From positions 2,170,001 to 2,234,000 of the forward strand of contig OZ241894.1 of NCBI GenBank assembly GCA_965203575.1: 64,000 nucleotides of DNA. Reading direction: 5' to 3'. This document shows, piece after piece, positions 39,924-48,204 of the stretch. The translations under genes were made by a program, and so were the position numbers. This DNA is from Aldehydirespirator sp965203575 (GTDB lineage: Bacteria > Actinomycetota > Acidimicrobiia > Acidimicrobiales > Aldehydirespiratoraceae). Positions within the stretch are counted from its first letter, which is position 1, and the number at the start of each line of letters is the position of its first letter. The notes beneath the pieces are model-generated. The model was not told the DNA's origin. It was given only the letters and a program-made list of their open reading frames with translations, and did no database searches.

Positions 39924-42076
39924 TCCACGGGTCGCAGGCCGCCGAAGAGGCCCTGGGGTCGCAGCACCAGAGCGGCCACCAGGATGACGAACGACGCCAC
40001 CACGGCCAGATTGGTGCCCACGCCCTCCACGTAGACGGCCAGCCCCGCCTCGACCAGGCCCAGCACCATCGCCCCTCCCAGCGCTCCCCGTATCGACCCG
40101 AGGCCGGCCATGGCGGTGATGGCGAAAGCCTTCAACGTCAGCGGGGGTCCTTGGAAGGGCTGGACGGCCAGCACGGGGCTGACCAGCGCACCCGCCGCGC
40201 CGGTGATGCCGATGCAGAGCGCGAAGACGATCACGTACACCTTGGAAACGTCGATGCCCACGATGCGGGCCGCCTCCCGGTTCTGGGCCGCGGCCCGTAT
40301 TCCCTTCCCCAGCCGGGTGCGGGACAGCAGGACGCTCAGGCCGCCGAGCACGCCCAGAGCGACAATCAGGATCCAGAACTTTGTGACGGGCACGGTGAGG
40401 GAGTCGGAGACCCGCCAGCTGCCGTCGAGCGCGGTGTCGGCCCGCCGGAAGTCGGCCGAGAAGATCAGCTTCATGGCGTTCTGAAGGATGATGGCCAAAC
40501 CGAACATCACCAGCAGCGACACCAGATGGGGGCGGTCGATGACGCGGTCCACCAGCAGCCGCTGGACGCCGTACCCGAACGCCATCATCACGAGGAACAC
40601 TGCGGGCACCGACAAGAAGGGATCGACGCCCCAGAGATCGTTGGCTAACCACGCCAGGTAGGCGCCCACCATCACGAACTCGCCGTGGGCGAAGTTGATG
40701 ACGCCCATCACGCCCCAGATCACTGAGAAGCCCAGGACCAGCACTGCGTACATGCCGCCCAGGGCGATGCCGTTGACGAGGGCCTGGGGGAGCTGGCCCA
40801 AGCCCGACGATCCGGAACCACCCCGCTCCGCCCCGCCGTCGCCCAGGGGGTACTCGAGCTGGGCCACGGCCGCGTCGTCGGGGGCCACCACCACGATGTC
40901 GCCGTCGAGCACCTGGATCATGCCCATCGGCTTGCTGGTGTTGACGCCGCGCTCGTCGAAGCTGATCGGGCCGTAGAAGGTGTCCGCCGACAACTCTCGC
41001 AGCGCGGCCCGCACCGCGTCGGTGTCGGTCGAGCCGGCGGCCTCGATGGCGAGGTGCAGAGCGAGCGCGGCGGCGGTGGCGCTGGCCGCCTGGTACACGG
41101 GCGGCTCGCCCCAGAGGCTCTCGTAGTAGCCGGCGTAGTCGGCGGCGCTGCCGAAGTAGAGACCCCGGTAGGCCATGGACGGCTCCCACTGGGTGGGTCC
41201 GAGCACGCCGTCGACGTCGCTGCCCAACTCCTCCACGAGCTTGGGGTTGGAGGGACCGACTGTGATCAGCATGCCGCCGGGCTCGAAGCCGAGTTCCTTG
41301 GCCGAGTTCACGAACAGGACCGCGTCGTTGTAGTGGCCTCCCCCGACGAACAGATCGGGATCCAGGTCGCGGAACTTCGTCATGATGGCCGACACGTCCT
41401 GGATGTCCTTCGGGTAGGTCTCGACCGCCAGGACCTCGATGCCGTTGGCTTCCAGGTGGCGGGCGGCACCGCCGGCCACCGCGGTGGCGAACGAGGTGTC
41501 CTCGTGGGCGATCACCGCGGTGCGAGCCCCGCGGGCGGCGAGGGCCTCGATGCCCGAGCGGGTGTAGTCGCTGGCGATGGTGGCCACCAGGAACAGGTTC
41601 TGGAATCCCCTCTCGAACATGGTGTCGGAGGTGCCGTTGCCCTCCACCATCAGCACGTTGTTGGCTTCCGCGATGGCGCTGGTGCCGGTGGTCAGGCCGC
41701 TCGAGTACGGGCCCAGCAGGAAGTCGACCCGGTCGTCGTCGATGAGCCTCTGGGTGAGGTTGCCGGCGGTGTCGGCGTCGGACTCGTCGTCGTAGTACAC
41801 GATCTCGGCCCGGTAGCGCTCATCGCCGACCCGGATGCCGCCGTACTCGGTGTTCACCCACCTCAGCCAGGTGTCGTAGCCTTGCCGGGAATCCTTGCCC
41901 TCCACCGAGTACTTGCCGGTCTCGCTCAGCGCCGCCCCCAGCCGGATGGTCCCGGCGAACTCGCCCGGGGCTGTCGATGGTGAGCCAGCCGACTCATCGG
42001 TTCCGCTACTGCAAGCCGCCACCACTGGCAGTAGGGCGATCAGGGCTATCCCCAATATCAACGCTGCTCGTCGCAT
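39908..42076 (-). CDS. Fused Liv binding protein and LivH permease
   Basis: 722 residues in one uninterrupted frame. Lipoprotein signal with LLPVVAACSSG (Cys 22); a type-I periplasmic binding domain (about 40-400: IRLGAALSETGKYSVEGKDS, DRVDFLLGPYSSGLTTG, PVYQAASATAAALALHLAIE); a Gly/Ser linker (GGAERGGSGSSGLG); then a BPD_transp_2 permease from about 427 (LVNGIALGGMYAVLVLGFSV, WGVMGVINFAHGEFVMVGAY, RAAAQNREAARIVGIDVSKV). The receptor is therefore tethered to its own channel. ATG 42076 or GTG 42079 begins it. Divergent from the acyl-CoA ligase gene. Confidence 0.88.
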   Translation of the reverse strand: MRRAALILGIALIALLPVVAACSSGTDESAGSPSTAPGEFAGTIRLGAALSETGKYSVEGKDSRQGYDTWLRWVNTEYGGIRVGDERYRAEIVYYDDESDADTAGNLTQRLIDDDRVDFLLGPYSSGLTTGTSAIAEANNVLMVEGNGTSDTMFERGFQNLFLVATIASDYTRSGIEALAARGARTAVIAHEDTSFATAVAGGAARHLEANGIEVLAVETYPKDIQDVSAIMTKFRDLDPDLFVGGGHYNDAVLFVNSAKELGFEPGGMLITVGPSNPKLVEELGSDVDGVLGPTQWEPSMAYRGLYFGSAADYAGYYESLWGEPPVYQAASATAAALALHLAIEAAGSTDTDAVRAALRELSADTFYGPISFDERGVNTSKPMGMIQVLDGDIVVVAPDDAAVAQLEYPLGDGGAERGGSGSSGLGQLPQALVNGIALGGMYAVLVLGFSVIWGVMGVINFAHGEFVMVGAYLAWLANDLWGVDPFLSVPAVFLVMMAFGYGVQRLLVDRVIDRPHLVSLLVMFGLAIILQNAMKLIFSADFRRADTALDGSWRVSDSLTVPVTKFWILIVALGVLGGLSVLLSRTRLGKGIRAAAQNREAARIVGIDVSKVYVIVFALCIGITGAAGALVSPVLAVQPFQGPPLTLKAFAITAMAGLGSIRGALGGAMVLGLVEAGLAVYVEGVGTNLAVVASFVILVAALVLRPQGLFGGLRPVDATAA

Positions 42077-42165
42077 CACCGAGACTCAGTCTGCTTGCTC
42101 GTACCGCCGGCGACTATCTCACGTCCGGGGTGCGCGGTGCCCGCTGATCCTGCCATCATGGCGCC

Positions 42166-43701
42166 ATGAAGGTTCCGCTCACAGTCCGCGACCACATCGA
42201 CCGGGCCCTGGCCGTGTACCCCGACCGGGTCGCCTTCGTAGACGAGCCCGACCAGCCCGCGCCCTCTATGGGCGAGGTCACCTTCGCGCGCATGGGCGAG
42301 TTGATCGACGCCACCGGAGCGGGTCTCGACGCTCTCGGGGTCCCGATGGGAGGCCGGGTGGCCATGGTGTCCCACAACGCCGGGCGCTTGCTCACCTGCT
42401 TCTGGGGCGTCAGCGGCAACGGGCGCGTCTTCGTGCCCATCAACTTCCGGCTCAGCCTCGACGAGGTGACCTACATAGTGGAGCACTGCGGCGCCGACGT
42501 GCTGCTCGTCGATCCCGAGCTGGCCGACACCCTGGGCCCGGTGAAGTGCCGCCACAAGTTCGTGCTCGGCGGCGAGTCGGACCAGGCCCTGTTCAGGTTC
42601 GGTGCATCGCCGCAGCCCTGGGAGCCCGACGAGGACGAGACCGCGGTCATCAACTACACCTCGGGCACCACCGCCCGGCCCAAGGGCGTGGAGCAGACCC
42701 ACCGGAGCCTGTGGATCAACTCGGCCGTGTTCGGCCTGCACACCTCGGTCACCGACCGCGACAACTACCTGCACACGCTGCCCATGTTCCACTGCAACGG
42801 CTGGGGGATGCCCTACCTGCTGGTCGGCATGGGCGCCAAGCAGGTGGTCCTGCGCAAGGTGGACGGCCCCGAGATCCTGCGCCGGGTAGACGATCACGGC
42901 ATCACGCTGCTGTGCGGCGCGCCGGCGGTGGCGGCCGCCATCCTCGACGCGGCCGCCACCTGGGACGGCCCCATCCCGGGCGCGGGGCGCACCCGCATGG
43001 TGGTGGCCGGCGCCCCGCCTCCCACCCGCACCATCGAGCGAGTCGAGGCCGATCTGGGCTGGGAGTTCATCCAGCTCTACGGCCTCACCGAGACCGCCCC
43101 CGTGCTGACCATCAACCGCAGCCGGGACGAGTGGGACGACCTCTCGCCGGTGGAGCGGGCCCGGAAGCTGTCGCGCCAAGGCGTGCCCGCGCTGGGCGTG
43201 CGCATGCAGGTGAGCGACTCCGGCGAGTTCCTGGCCCGCTGCAACCATGTGCTGGAGGGGTACTGGGAGCAGCCCGACGCCACCGCCGACGCAATTCGCG
43301 ACGGCTGGTTCCACACCGGCGACGGCGGTTACCTCGACGACGACGGCCACTACATGATCACCGACCGCAAGAAGGACGTGATCATCTCCGGCGGCGAGAA
43401 CGTGTCGTCGATCGAGGTGGAGGACGCCCTGTTCTCGCATCCGGCCGTGGCCGAGGTGGCTGTGATCGGAGTGCCCCACGAGAAGTGGGGCGAGACCGTC
43501 AAGGCCCTGGTGGTGCTGGCCCCGGGCGCGGAGGCCACCGGCGAGGAGCTGATCGCCCACTGCCGGGAGCGGATCGCCCACTACAAGTGCCCCACCTCGG
43601 TGGAGATGCGCGACGAGCTGGCCCGCACCGCCACCGGCAAGCTGCAGAAGTTCAAGCTGCGCGCCCCCTACTGGGAGGGCATGACCAAAGCTGTCAACTA
43701 G
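42166..43701 (+). CDS. AMP-forming acyl-CoA synthetase
   Basis: 511 residues of the ANL superfamily. AMP-binding loop INYTSGTTARPKGVEQTH, A5 motif YGLTETAPVL, A7 GWFHTGDGGYLDDDGHYM, A8 hinge DRKKDVIISGGENVSSIEVE and the A10 catalytic Lys in ARTATGKLQKFK. Activates an acyl substrate to its CoA thioester; chain preference cannot be read. ATG 42166 is preceded by CATCAT at 6 bases, a near match to the leaderless -10. Confidence 0.92.
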   Translation: MKVPLTVRDHIDRALAVYPDRVAFVDEPDQPAPSMGEVTFARMGELIDATGAGLDALGVPMGGRVAMVSHNAGRLLTCFWGVSGNGRVFVPINFRLSLDEVTYIVEHCGADVLLVDPELADTLGPVKCRHKFVLGGESDQALFRFGASPQPWEPDEDETAVINYTSGTTARPKGVEQTHRSLWINSAVFGLHTSVTDRDNYLHTLPMFHCNGWGMPYLLVGMGAKQVVLRKVDGPEILRRVDDHGITLLCGAPAVAAAILDAAATWDGPIPGAGRTRMVVAGAPPPTRTIERVEADLGWEFIQLYGLTETAPVLTINRSRDEWDDLSPVERARKLSRQGVPALGVRMQVSDSGEFLARCNHVLEGYWEQPDATADAIRDGWFHTGDGGYLDDDGHYMITDRKKDVIISGGENVSSIEVEDALFSHPAVAEVAVIGVPHEKWGETVKALVVLAPGAEATGEELIAHCRERIAHYKCPTSVEMRDELARTATGKLQKFKLRAPYWEGMTKAVN

Positions 43702-43725
43702 CACTCGGACAGGCTCCCGCGCTCG

Positions 43726-43731
43726 TAGCAT
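43726..43731 (+). promoter_or_regulatory. Candidate -10 element, leaderless type
   Basis: TAGCAT, six bases (CGAGCG), then ATG 43738; no Shine-Dalgarno sequence. Confidence 0.4.
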
Positions 43732-43737
43732 CGAGCG

Positions 43738-44844
43738 ATGCCCAAACTGGACAGCTCTGCGGTCAGCGCGTTACTGGAGCGGGCCCGGCGCGACGTTGAC
43801 TCCGGCCTGCTGCCCACGGCCCAGTTCGCCCTCGTCCTCGAAGGCGAGATCGTGTTGTCGGAGGCTCTCGGTGACTGCACTCCCGACACCCGCTTCCACA
43901 CGTACTCGGCAGTGAAGCCGTCGGTAGCACTCACCGCCATGGAGTTGGCTGCCGAGGGGCTCTTCGACATCGACGCGCCGGTCAGCGAGGTGCTGCCATC
44001 CTTCGGAGCCAACGGCAAGAGTGCCATCAGCGTGTCGCAAGTACTGCTGCATGCCGGCGGTTTCCCCTACGCGCCCCTGGGTCGGGTCGAGACCATCGAC
44101 CGCGCCGCCCGGCTGGCGGCCTACGCCGGCTGGCGCACCGACTGGGAGCCCGGGACCCGCTACGAGTACCACCCGCTCTCCGCTCACTGGGTGGCAGCCG
44201 ACATCATCGCGGAGGTGACCGGCCGGCCCTACGCCGACGTGATCGCCGAGCGCGTGATGGAGCCCGCCGGTTGCTCCCGCTGGTTGGGCATCGGCGTTGA
44301 CGATCAAGGCGATGTGGCCGATGTTGTGGGCGTGGGCTCGGAGCCGACCGCGGAGGAACTCGCCGCTCTTGGCCTTGACGAGTTGCCCGGCGGAGTAGGC
44401 GAGGAGATGCTGACGGTATTCAACCGCCCCTGGCTGCGGGCCGCGGGAGTGCCAGGAGGGGGAGGCATCGCCAGGGCTGCCGACATGGCTCGGTGGTACC
44501 AGGCGGTGCTGCACAACTCGGAAGGCTTCCTGCGCCCCGAAGTGCGCACCGATGCCATGGTCGTCCGCCAGAACCATCCCGACTGGACGGGGACCCCGGC
44601 CAACCGCTCCCACGCCTTCGTCCTGGCCGGCGGCGACGGCAAGGCCGGCATGCGAGGCCACGGCCACGGGGCCTCCGCCCGAGCCTTCGGCCACGGCGGT
44701 GCCGCGGGACAGATCGCTTGGGCCGACCCGGCCACCGGGATCTCTTTCGCCTATCTCACCAACGGCCTGGACCGCAACGATCTCGCCTCGGCCCGTCGCC
44801 GGGTCGCGCTCTCCACCAGGGCCTTGGCTTGCGTACAATCATAA
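43738..44844 (+). CDS. Beta-lactamase/esterase-family serine hydrolase
   Basis: 368 residues of the class C beta-lactamase-like (EstB) family. Active-site SxxK is YSAVK (Ser57, Lys60), followed by VLLHAGGFPYAPLG, the conserved YEYHPLSAHWVAADIIAEVTG region holding the catalytic Tyr, and a C-terminal FGHGGAAGQIAWADP that matches the HxG motif. Likely a cytoplasmic esterase or transesterase since no signal peptide is visible. Confidence 0.87.
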   Translation: MPKLDSSAVSALLERARRDVDSGLLPTAQFALVLEGEIVLSEALGDCTPDTRFHTYSAVKPSVALTAMELAAEGLFDIDAPVSEVLPSFGANGKSAISVSQVLLHAGGFPYAPLGRVETIDRAARLAAYAGWRTDWEPGTRYEYHPLSAHWVAADIIAEVTGRPYADVIAERVMEPAGCSRWLGIGVDDQGDVADVVGVGSEPTAEELAALGLDELPGGVGEEMLTVFNRPWLRAAGVPGGGGIARAADMARWYQAVLHNSEGFLRPEVRTDAMVVRQNHPDWTGTPANRSHAFVLAGGDGKAGMRGHGHGASARAFGHGGAAGQIAWADPATGISFAYLTNGLDRNDLASARRRVALSTRALACVQS

Positions 44845-44846
44845 AA

Positions 44847-44868
44847 CATATTGTAAATACACAATATG
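44847..44868. repeat. AT-rich inverted repeat
   Basis: CATATTGT and ACAATATG, 6-base spacer, directly after the hydrolase stop. Surrounding bases are strikingly AT-rich. The rest of 44869-45083 shows no gene; it leads into tRNA-Thr and may contain its promoter. Confidence 0.55.
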
Positions 44869-45083
44869 ATCCGTATAGTACGGGCGGGGTGGCCCCCGTG
44901 AAGTTTCAACCGGACTCGGCCAACGGGGACCACCCCACTTCCGGATCACATGATAGCATCTGTACATCACAGTGCAACATGAAGCTCAACGGAATGGGTC
45001 AGCGATTATTCTCAGCCGGCCCGGCGGTTGGGATCAGTACACGTGTGTGGCATCATGACGGACCGGCGCCCGGCGCCGGAACC

Positions 45084-45156
45084 GCTCCCTTAGCTCAGCC
45101 GGCAGAGCGTCTCCATGGTAAGGAGAAGGTCGTCAGTTCGATTCTGACAGGGAGCT
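45084..45156 (+). tRNA. tRNA-Thr (GGT)
   Basis: Cloverleaf with acceptor GCTCCCT/AGGGAGC, D-arm TAGCTCAGCCGGCAGAGC, anticodon stem TCTCC/GGAGA with loop ATGGTAA (anticodon GGT) and T-arm GTCAGTTCGATTCTGAC. CCA is not encoded. Confidence 0.93.
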
Positions 45157-45184
45157 CGGCGCAGGCACCCGTCCTGCCCTTCCC

Positions 45185-45258
45185 GGCGACGTAGCTCAGT
45201 TGGTAAGAGCGCTCGACTCATAATCGAGAGGTCGACAGTTCGAGTCTGTCCGTCGCTA
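45185..45258 (+). tRNA. tRNA-Met (CAT), elongator type
   Basis: Acceptor GGCGACG/CGTCGCT, anticodon stem CTCGA/TCGAG with loop CTCATAA, T-arm GACAGTTCGAGTCTGTC. A paired first base and lack of the three G-C anticodon pairs argue for elongator Met. CCA is not encoded. Confidence 0.93.
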
Positions 45259-45285
45259 CATGGAACTTGCCGCCCGGGAACCGCG

Positions 45286-45933
45286 GTGACAGCATCGCCC
45301 CGCCGTCTGCGCGCCGTCGAGGATCCAGCGCGTAACGCAAGCGCTGATCGCGAGTCTCAATCTTCAGCGGACATGGTTGCTCTCGTCGAGTCGGCCAAGT
45401 CCGGCGACCGGGAGGCATTCGACCGGCTCGTGCGCATCACTCACTCCGACGCGTACGCGCTGGCCGTGCGCCTCACGGGCAGTACGGAGGATGCACGAGA
45501 CGTGGTTCAAGAGGCGTATCTGAGGGCTTACAAGGGCGTCGGCCGCTTCCGCGGCGACGCACAGTTCAGCACCTGGCTCTATCGCATCGTGGCCAACTGC
45601 GCGACCACCCACCTCAGCCGCCGCCAGCGCCACCGCCACGACCATCTCGGCGCTCACGACGACGTGATCGACACCCGGCCCGACCACGACCCGGTCCTTC
45701 AAGGCGACCTGGCGGACCTGAGGGAGAACCTCGACGCCGCCATCCGAGAGCTTCCGGCTCGACTGCGCTCGGTGGTGGTGCTGCGGGACATGTACGACCT
45801 TCCCCATGAAGCGATCGCGGCAGAGCTGGGCATCTCGGTGACTGCGGCCAAGGTGCGCCTGCACCGGGCTCGCCGTCGCCTGCGCGAACAGGTCCTGCCC
45901 ATGCCCGGAGAGGAACCGGACCGTGGCGAGTGA
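45286..45933 (+). CDS. ECF-type RNA polymerase sigma factor
   Basis: 215 residues from GTG 45286, or 186 from ATG 45373; the N-terminal 29 residues are Arg/Ser-rich and may be untranslated. Region 2 (VESAKSGDREAFDRLVRI, STEDARDVVQEAYLRAYKGV, FSTWLYRIVANCATTHL) and region 4 (LPARLRSVVVLRDMYDLPHE, AAELGISVTAAKVRLHRAR) are clear. It overlaps a zinc-type anti-sigma gene. Location between tRNA-Met and tRNA-Trp is unusual. Confidence 0.9.
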   Translation: MTASPRRLRAVEDPARNASADRESQSSADMVALVESAKSGDREAFDRLVRITHSDAYALAVRLTGSTEDARDVVQEAYLRAYKGVGRFRGDAQFSTWLYRIVANCATTHLSRRQRHRHDHLGAHDDVIDTRPDHDPVLQGDLADLRENLDAAIRELPARLRSVVVLRDMYDLPHEAIAAELGISVTAAKVRLHRARRRLREQVLPMPGEEPDRGE

Positions 45934-46318
45934 GCCTTCCGCCCCGGCGGGCGATGCCATGACCCGCCCGCGCCGCGATTGCGAGTCGGTCAGCGACGCG
46001 CTGGCGGCGGCCGCGGGTGGCGACCGCGCCATCGGACCCGCGGAGCTCGACCACCTGGAGTCCTGCCTGCGGTGCCGGGTGGAGCAGTCGCGGTACCGGC
46101 GGTTGATGGACGCCATGTACTTGCTGCGCGAGAGTTCGGCGCCGGAGGACGCCCGGCTGGAGTCGCAGATCCTGGTGCATCTTGATCGGTACGGGCATCG
46201 CTGGGCATGGGAGCACAAGCCCCGCGTCGCCGCGACGGTCGCCGCCGGGGCTGCGGCCGCGGCGGGTCTCATAGCGTTCACCGCCCGGCATCGCCGCGCC
46301 GCCAGACTGGCCTCGTAG
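45923..46318 (+). CDS. Zinc-binding anti-sigma factor with TM anchor
   Basis: 131 residues. The ZAS-type His-x3-Cys-x2-Cys motif is LDHLESCLRCRV, followed by a helix, and a C-terminal transmembrane span (VAATVAAGAAAAAGLIAF) with a basic end. GTG 45923 overlaps the sigma gene by 11 bases. It likely sequesters the adjacent ECF factor at the membrane until a redox or envelope signal releases it. Confidence 0.78.
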   Translation: MASEPSAPAGDAMTRPRRDCESVSDALAAAAGGDRAIGPAELDHLESCLRCRVEQSRYRRLMDAMYLLRESSAPEDARLESQILVHLDRYGHRWAWEHKPRVAATVAAGAAAAAGLIAFTARHRRAARLAS

Positions 46319-46397
46319 CCCCGAGAAAGCTGCGGTGTCCGGCGGGCCCGCCCGTAGCCGTTGGCGGCCCTGCACTGGTAGCCTTTCGGGGCTGCTG

Positions 46398-46470
46398 AGG
46401 GGCGTGGCTCAATTGGCAGAGCACCGGTCTCCAAAACCGGCGGTTGGGGGTTCGAGTCCCTCCGCCCCTG
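46398..46470 (+). tRNA. tRNA-Trp (CCA)
   Basis: Acceptor AGGGGCG/CGCCCCT, anticodon stem CCGGT/ACCGG with loop CTCCAAA, T-arm GGGGGTTCGAGTCCCTC. Its place just before secE is the standard actinobacterial arrangement. Confidence 0.95.
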
Positions 46471-46528
46471 CAAATTGACGACGGCCACCCCAACGGCACC
46501 GCAACCCCGCACGAGGTGACTTCCACAA

Positions 46529-46825
46529 ATGGCGATGAACCGTCAGCAGAAGCGGCTGCTCCAGAAGCAGGGCGAGATCGATGCTGAGGGCGCACCGGTC
46601 CGCAGTCGCAGCCGGCAAGCCTCGACACCTCCCACCGAGCGCACCTCGCCAGGTCAGTTCCTGCGCGAGGTCCGGGGCGAGCTCCGCAAGGTGGCCTGGC
46701 CCAGCCGGGCCGAGACCGTCAACTACTCGATCGTGGTTCTTGTCACCGTCATAGTGCTCACTGCCATGATCTACGGGCTCGACTGGGTGTTCTCGACATT
46801 CATACTCGAGCTCTTCGAATCCTGA
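46529..46825 (+). CDS. secE: Preprotein translocase subunit SecE
   Basis: 98 residues: a basic, low-complexity N-terminus, the conserved amphipathic helix FLREVRGELRKVAWPSRAET and a single C-terminal transmembrane helix (SIVVLVTVIVLTAMIYGLDW). Essential clamp of the SecYEG channel. Follows tRNA-Trp and precedes nusG by 9 bases. Confidence 0.95.
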   Translation: MAMNRQQKRLLQKQGEIDAEGAPVRSRSRQASTPPTERTSPGQFLREVRGELRKVAWPSRAETVNYSIVVLVTVIVLTAMIYGLDWVFSTFILELFES

Positions 46826-46834
46826 GGTATCCCC

Positions 46835-47485
46835 ATGTCCGACGCATCCGTCTCCCCATCCGCCGCCGTCATCACCGAGGACGAGCTGTTCGACGAAGCA
46901 GACCCCGCCGACGAGTCCCCCGAGCCCGTCAGCCCCTACGACAAGCCGGGCAAGTGGTTCGTCGTGCACACCCAGTCCGGCTACGAGAAGAAGGTCAAGC
47001 AGAATCTCGAGGCCCGCACCGCGTCGATGAACATGGAGGGTCGCATCCACGAGGTGGTCATCCCGCTGCGCGACGTGCCGGAGTTCAAGAACGGCAAGAA
47101 GGTGATCTCCTCGAAGCGGTTGTTCCCCGGGTATGTGTTCGTGCGCTGCGAACTCGACGAGGAGGTGTGGCCGGTCATACGCGACACGCCCAACGTCACG
47201 GGCTTCGTGAACCAGGGCGGTGCCCCGTCGCCCCTGCGTCGCCGCGACGTCGAAGCCTTCCTCGGCGTGGAGGCCGACCGATCCCGGGAGGCGTCCAAGC
47301 GGGCCAAGCCGATGTTCGAGTACGGCATGGGAGAGACCGTCCGCGTCAAGGACGGCCCCTTCGCCGACTTCTCCGGCGAGATCATCGAGATCAACGAGGA
47401 TCAGCTCAAGGTCAAGGTGCTCGTGAACATCTTCGGCCGGGAGACGCCGGTCGAGCTCGAGTTCGCCCAGGTGGCCCGCCTGTAG
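46835..47485 (+). CDS. nusG: Transcription antitermination factor NusG
   Basis: 216 residues. After a 40-residue acidic extension the NGN domain begins KWFVVHTQSGYEKKVKQNLE and includes LFPGYVFVRCELDEEVWPVI; the C-terminal KOW domain has GETVRVKDGPFADFSGEI. Couples RNA polymerase to Rho or the ribosome. Acidic N-terminal extensions are common in actinobacteria. Confidence 0.96.
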   Translation: MSDASVSPSAAVITEDELFDEADPADESPEPVSPYDKPGKWFVVHTQSGYEKKVKQNLEARTASMNMEGRIHEVVIPLRDVPEFKNGKKVISSKRLFPGYVFVRCELDEEVWPVIRDTPNVTGFVNQGGAPSPLRRRDVEAFLGVEADRSREASKRAKPMFEYGMGETVRVKDGPFADFSGEIIEINEDQLKVKVLVNIFGRETPVELEFAQVARL

Positions 47486-47602
47486 TCAGGCCTTGAGAGC
47501 CGTGGCGGGTTGCTGCCCGCGGCCGATGCCGCCACACTGCCCCGTTCGGAGTGCGGTCTCCCGCTCTCCCCGCCAGTTTCCTACCGCCCGAAGAGAGTCC
47601 AG

Positions 47603-48028
47603 ATGGCACGCAAGCAGGTCGCAGCCCTAGTGAAGATCCAGATCCCCGCGGGTCAGGCGACGCCTGCTCCGCCGGTGGGCACCGCGCTGGGCCCCCACGG
47701 CGTGGCCATCATGGACTTCTGCAAGGACTACAACGCTCGCACCGAGGACAAGCGGGGCCAGATCATCCCGGCAGAGATAACGATCTACGAGGACCGGACG
47801 TTCACGTTCATCACCAAGACGCCGCCGACATCGTTCCTGATCCGCTCCGCGGCCGGCTTGGAGAAGGCGGCAGAGACCCCGGGCCGCGAGACCGTCGGCA
47901 CCATCACCGACGCCCAGTTGACGGAGATCGCCGAGATCAAGATGCCCGACCTCAACGCCAACGACTTGGAGGCGGCCAAGGCGCAGATCGAGGGGACCGC
48001 CCGCTCGATGGGCGTCACCGTCGCCTAG
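47603..48028 (+). CDS. rplK: 50S ribosomal protein L11
   Basis: 141 residues: KIQIPAGQATPAPPVGTALG at the N-terminus (23S GTPase-centre binding) and the C-terminal TITDAQLTEIAEIKMPDLNA. The start ATG 47603 follows GAAGAGAG. Its TAG stop lies in the first bases of the 101-bp dispersed repeat, which separates it from rplA. Confidence 0.96.
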   Translation: MARKQVAALVKIQIPAGQATPAPPVGTALGPHGVAIMDFCKDYNARTEDKRGQIIPAEITIYEDRTFTFITKTPPTSFLIRSAAGLEKAAETPGRETVGTITDAQLTEIAEIKMPDLNANDLEAAKAQIEGTARSMGVTVA

Positions 48029-48126
48029 AGGCCGAGCGGAGAGGCAGGAGTCAATGCGGGTCCACACGAGGCGCGGAGCGAGGCCGTGGCCCGAGCGGCC
48101 CGTGAGCGCAGCGAACAAGAGCGGGA
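48025..48126 (+). repeat. 101-bp dispersed repeat, copy 3
   Basis: From CTAGAGGCCGAGCGGAGAGG (including the rplK stop) to CGAACAAGAGCGGGA. It widens the normally short rplK-rplA gap to 176 bases. Confidence 0.8.
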
Positions 48127-48204
48127 GATGCAACGCCGCACCGCGAGACGGCATCACCCACTTACGCGCGGTCTGAAGGCCGGGGCGGAGAGGCAGGAGC
48201 GACC

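Noticed and set aside
44493..45194. Open frame running through tRNA-Thr
   Set aside because: It overlaps the serine hydrolase gene in another frame and a clear tRNA; composition is not gene-like.
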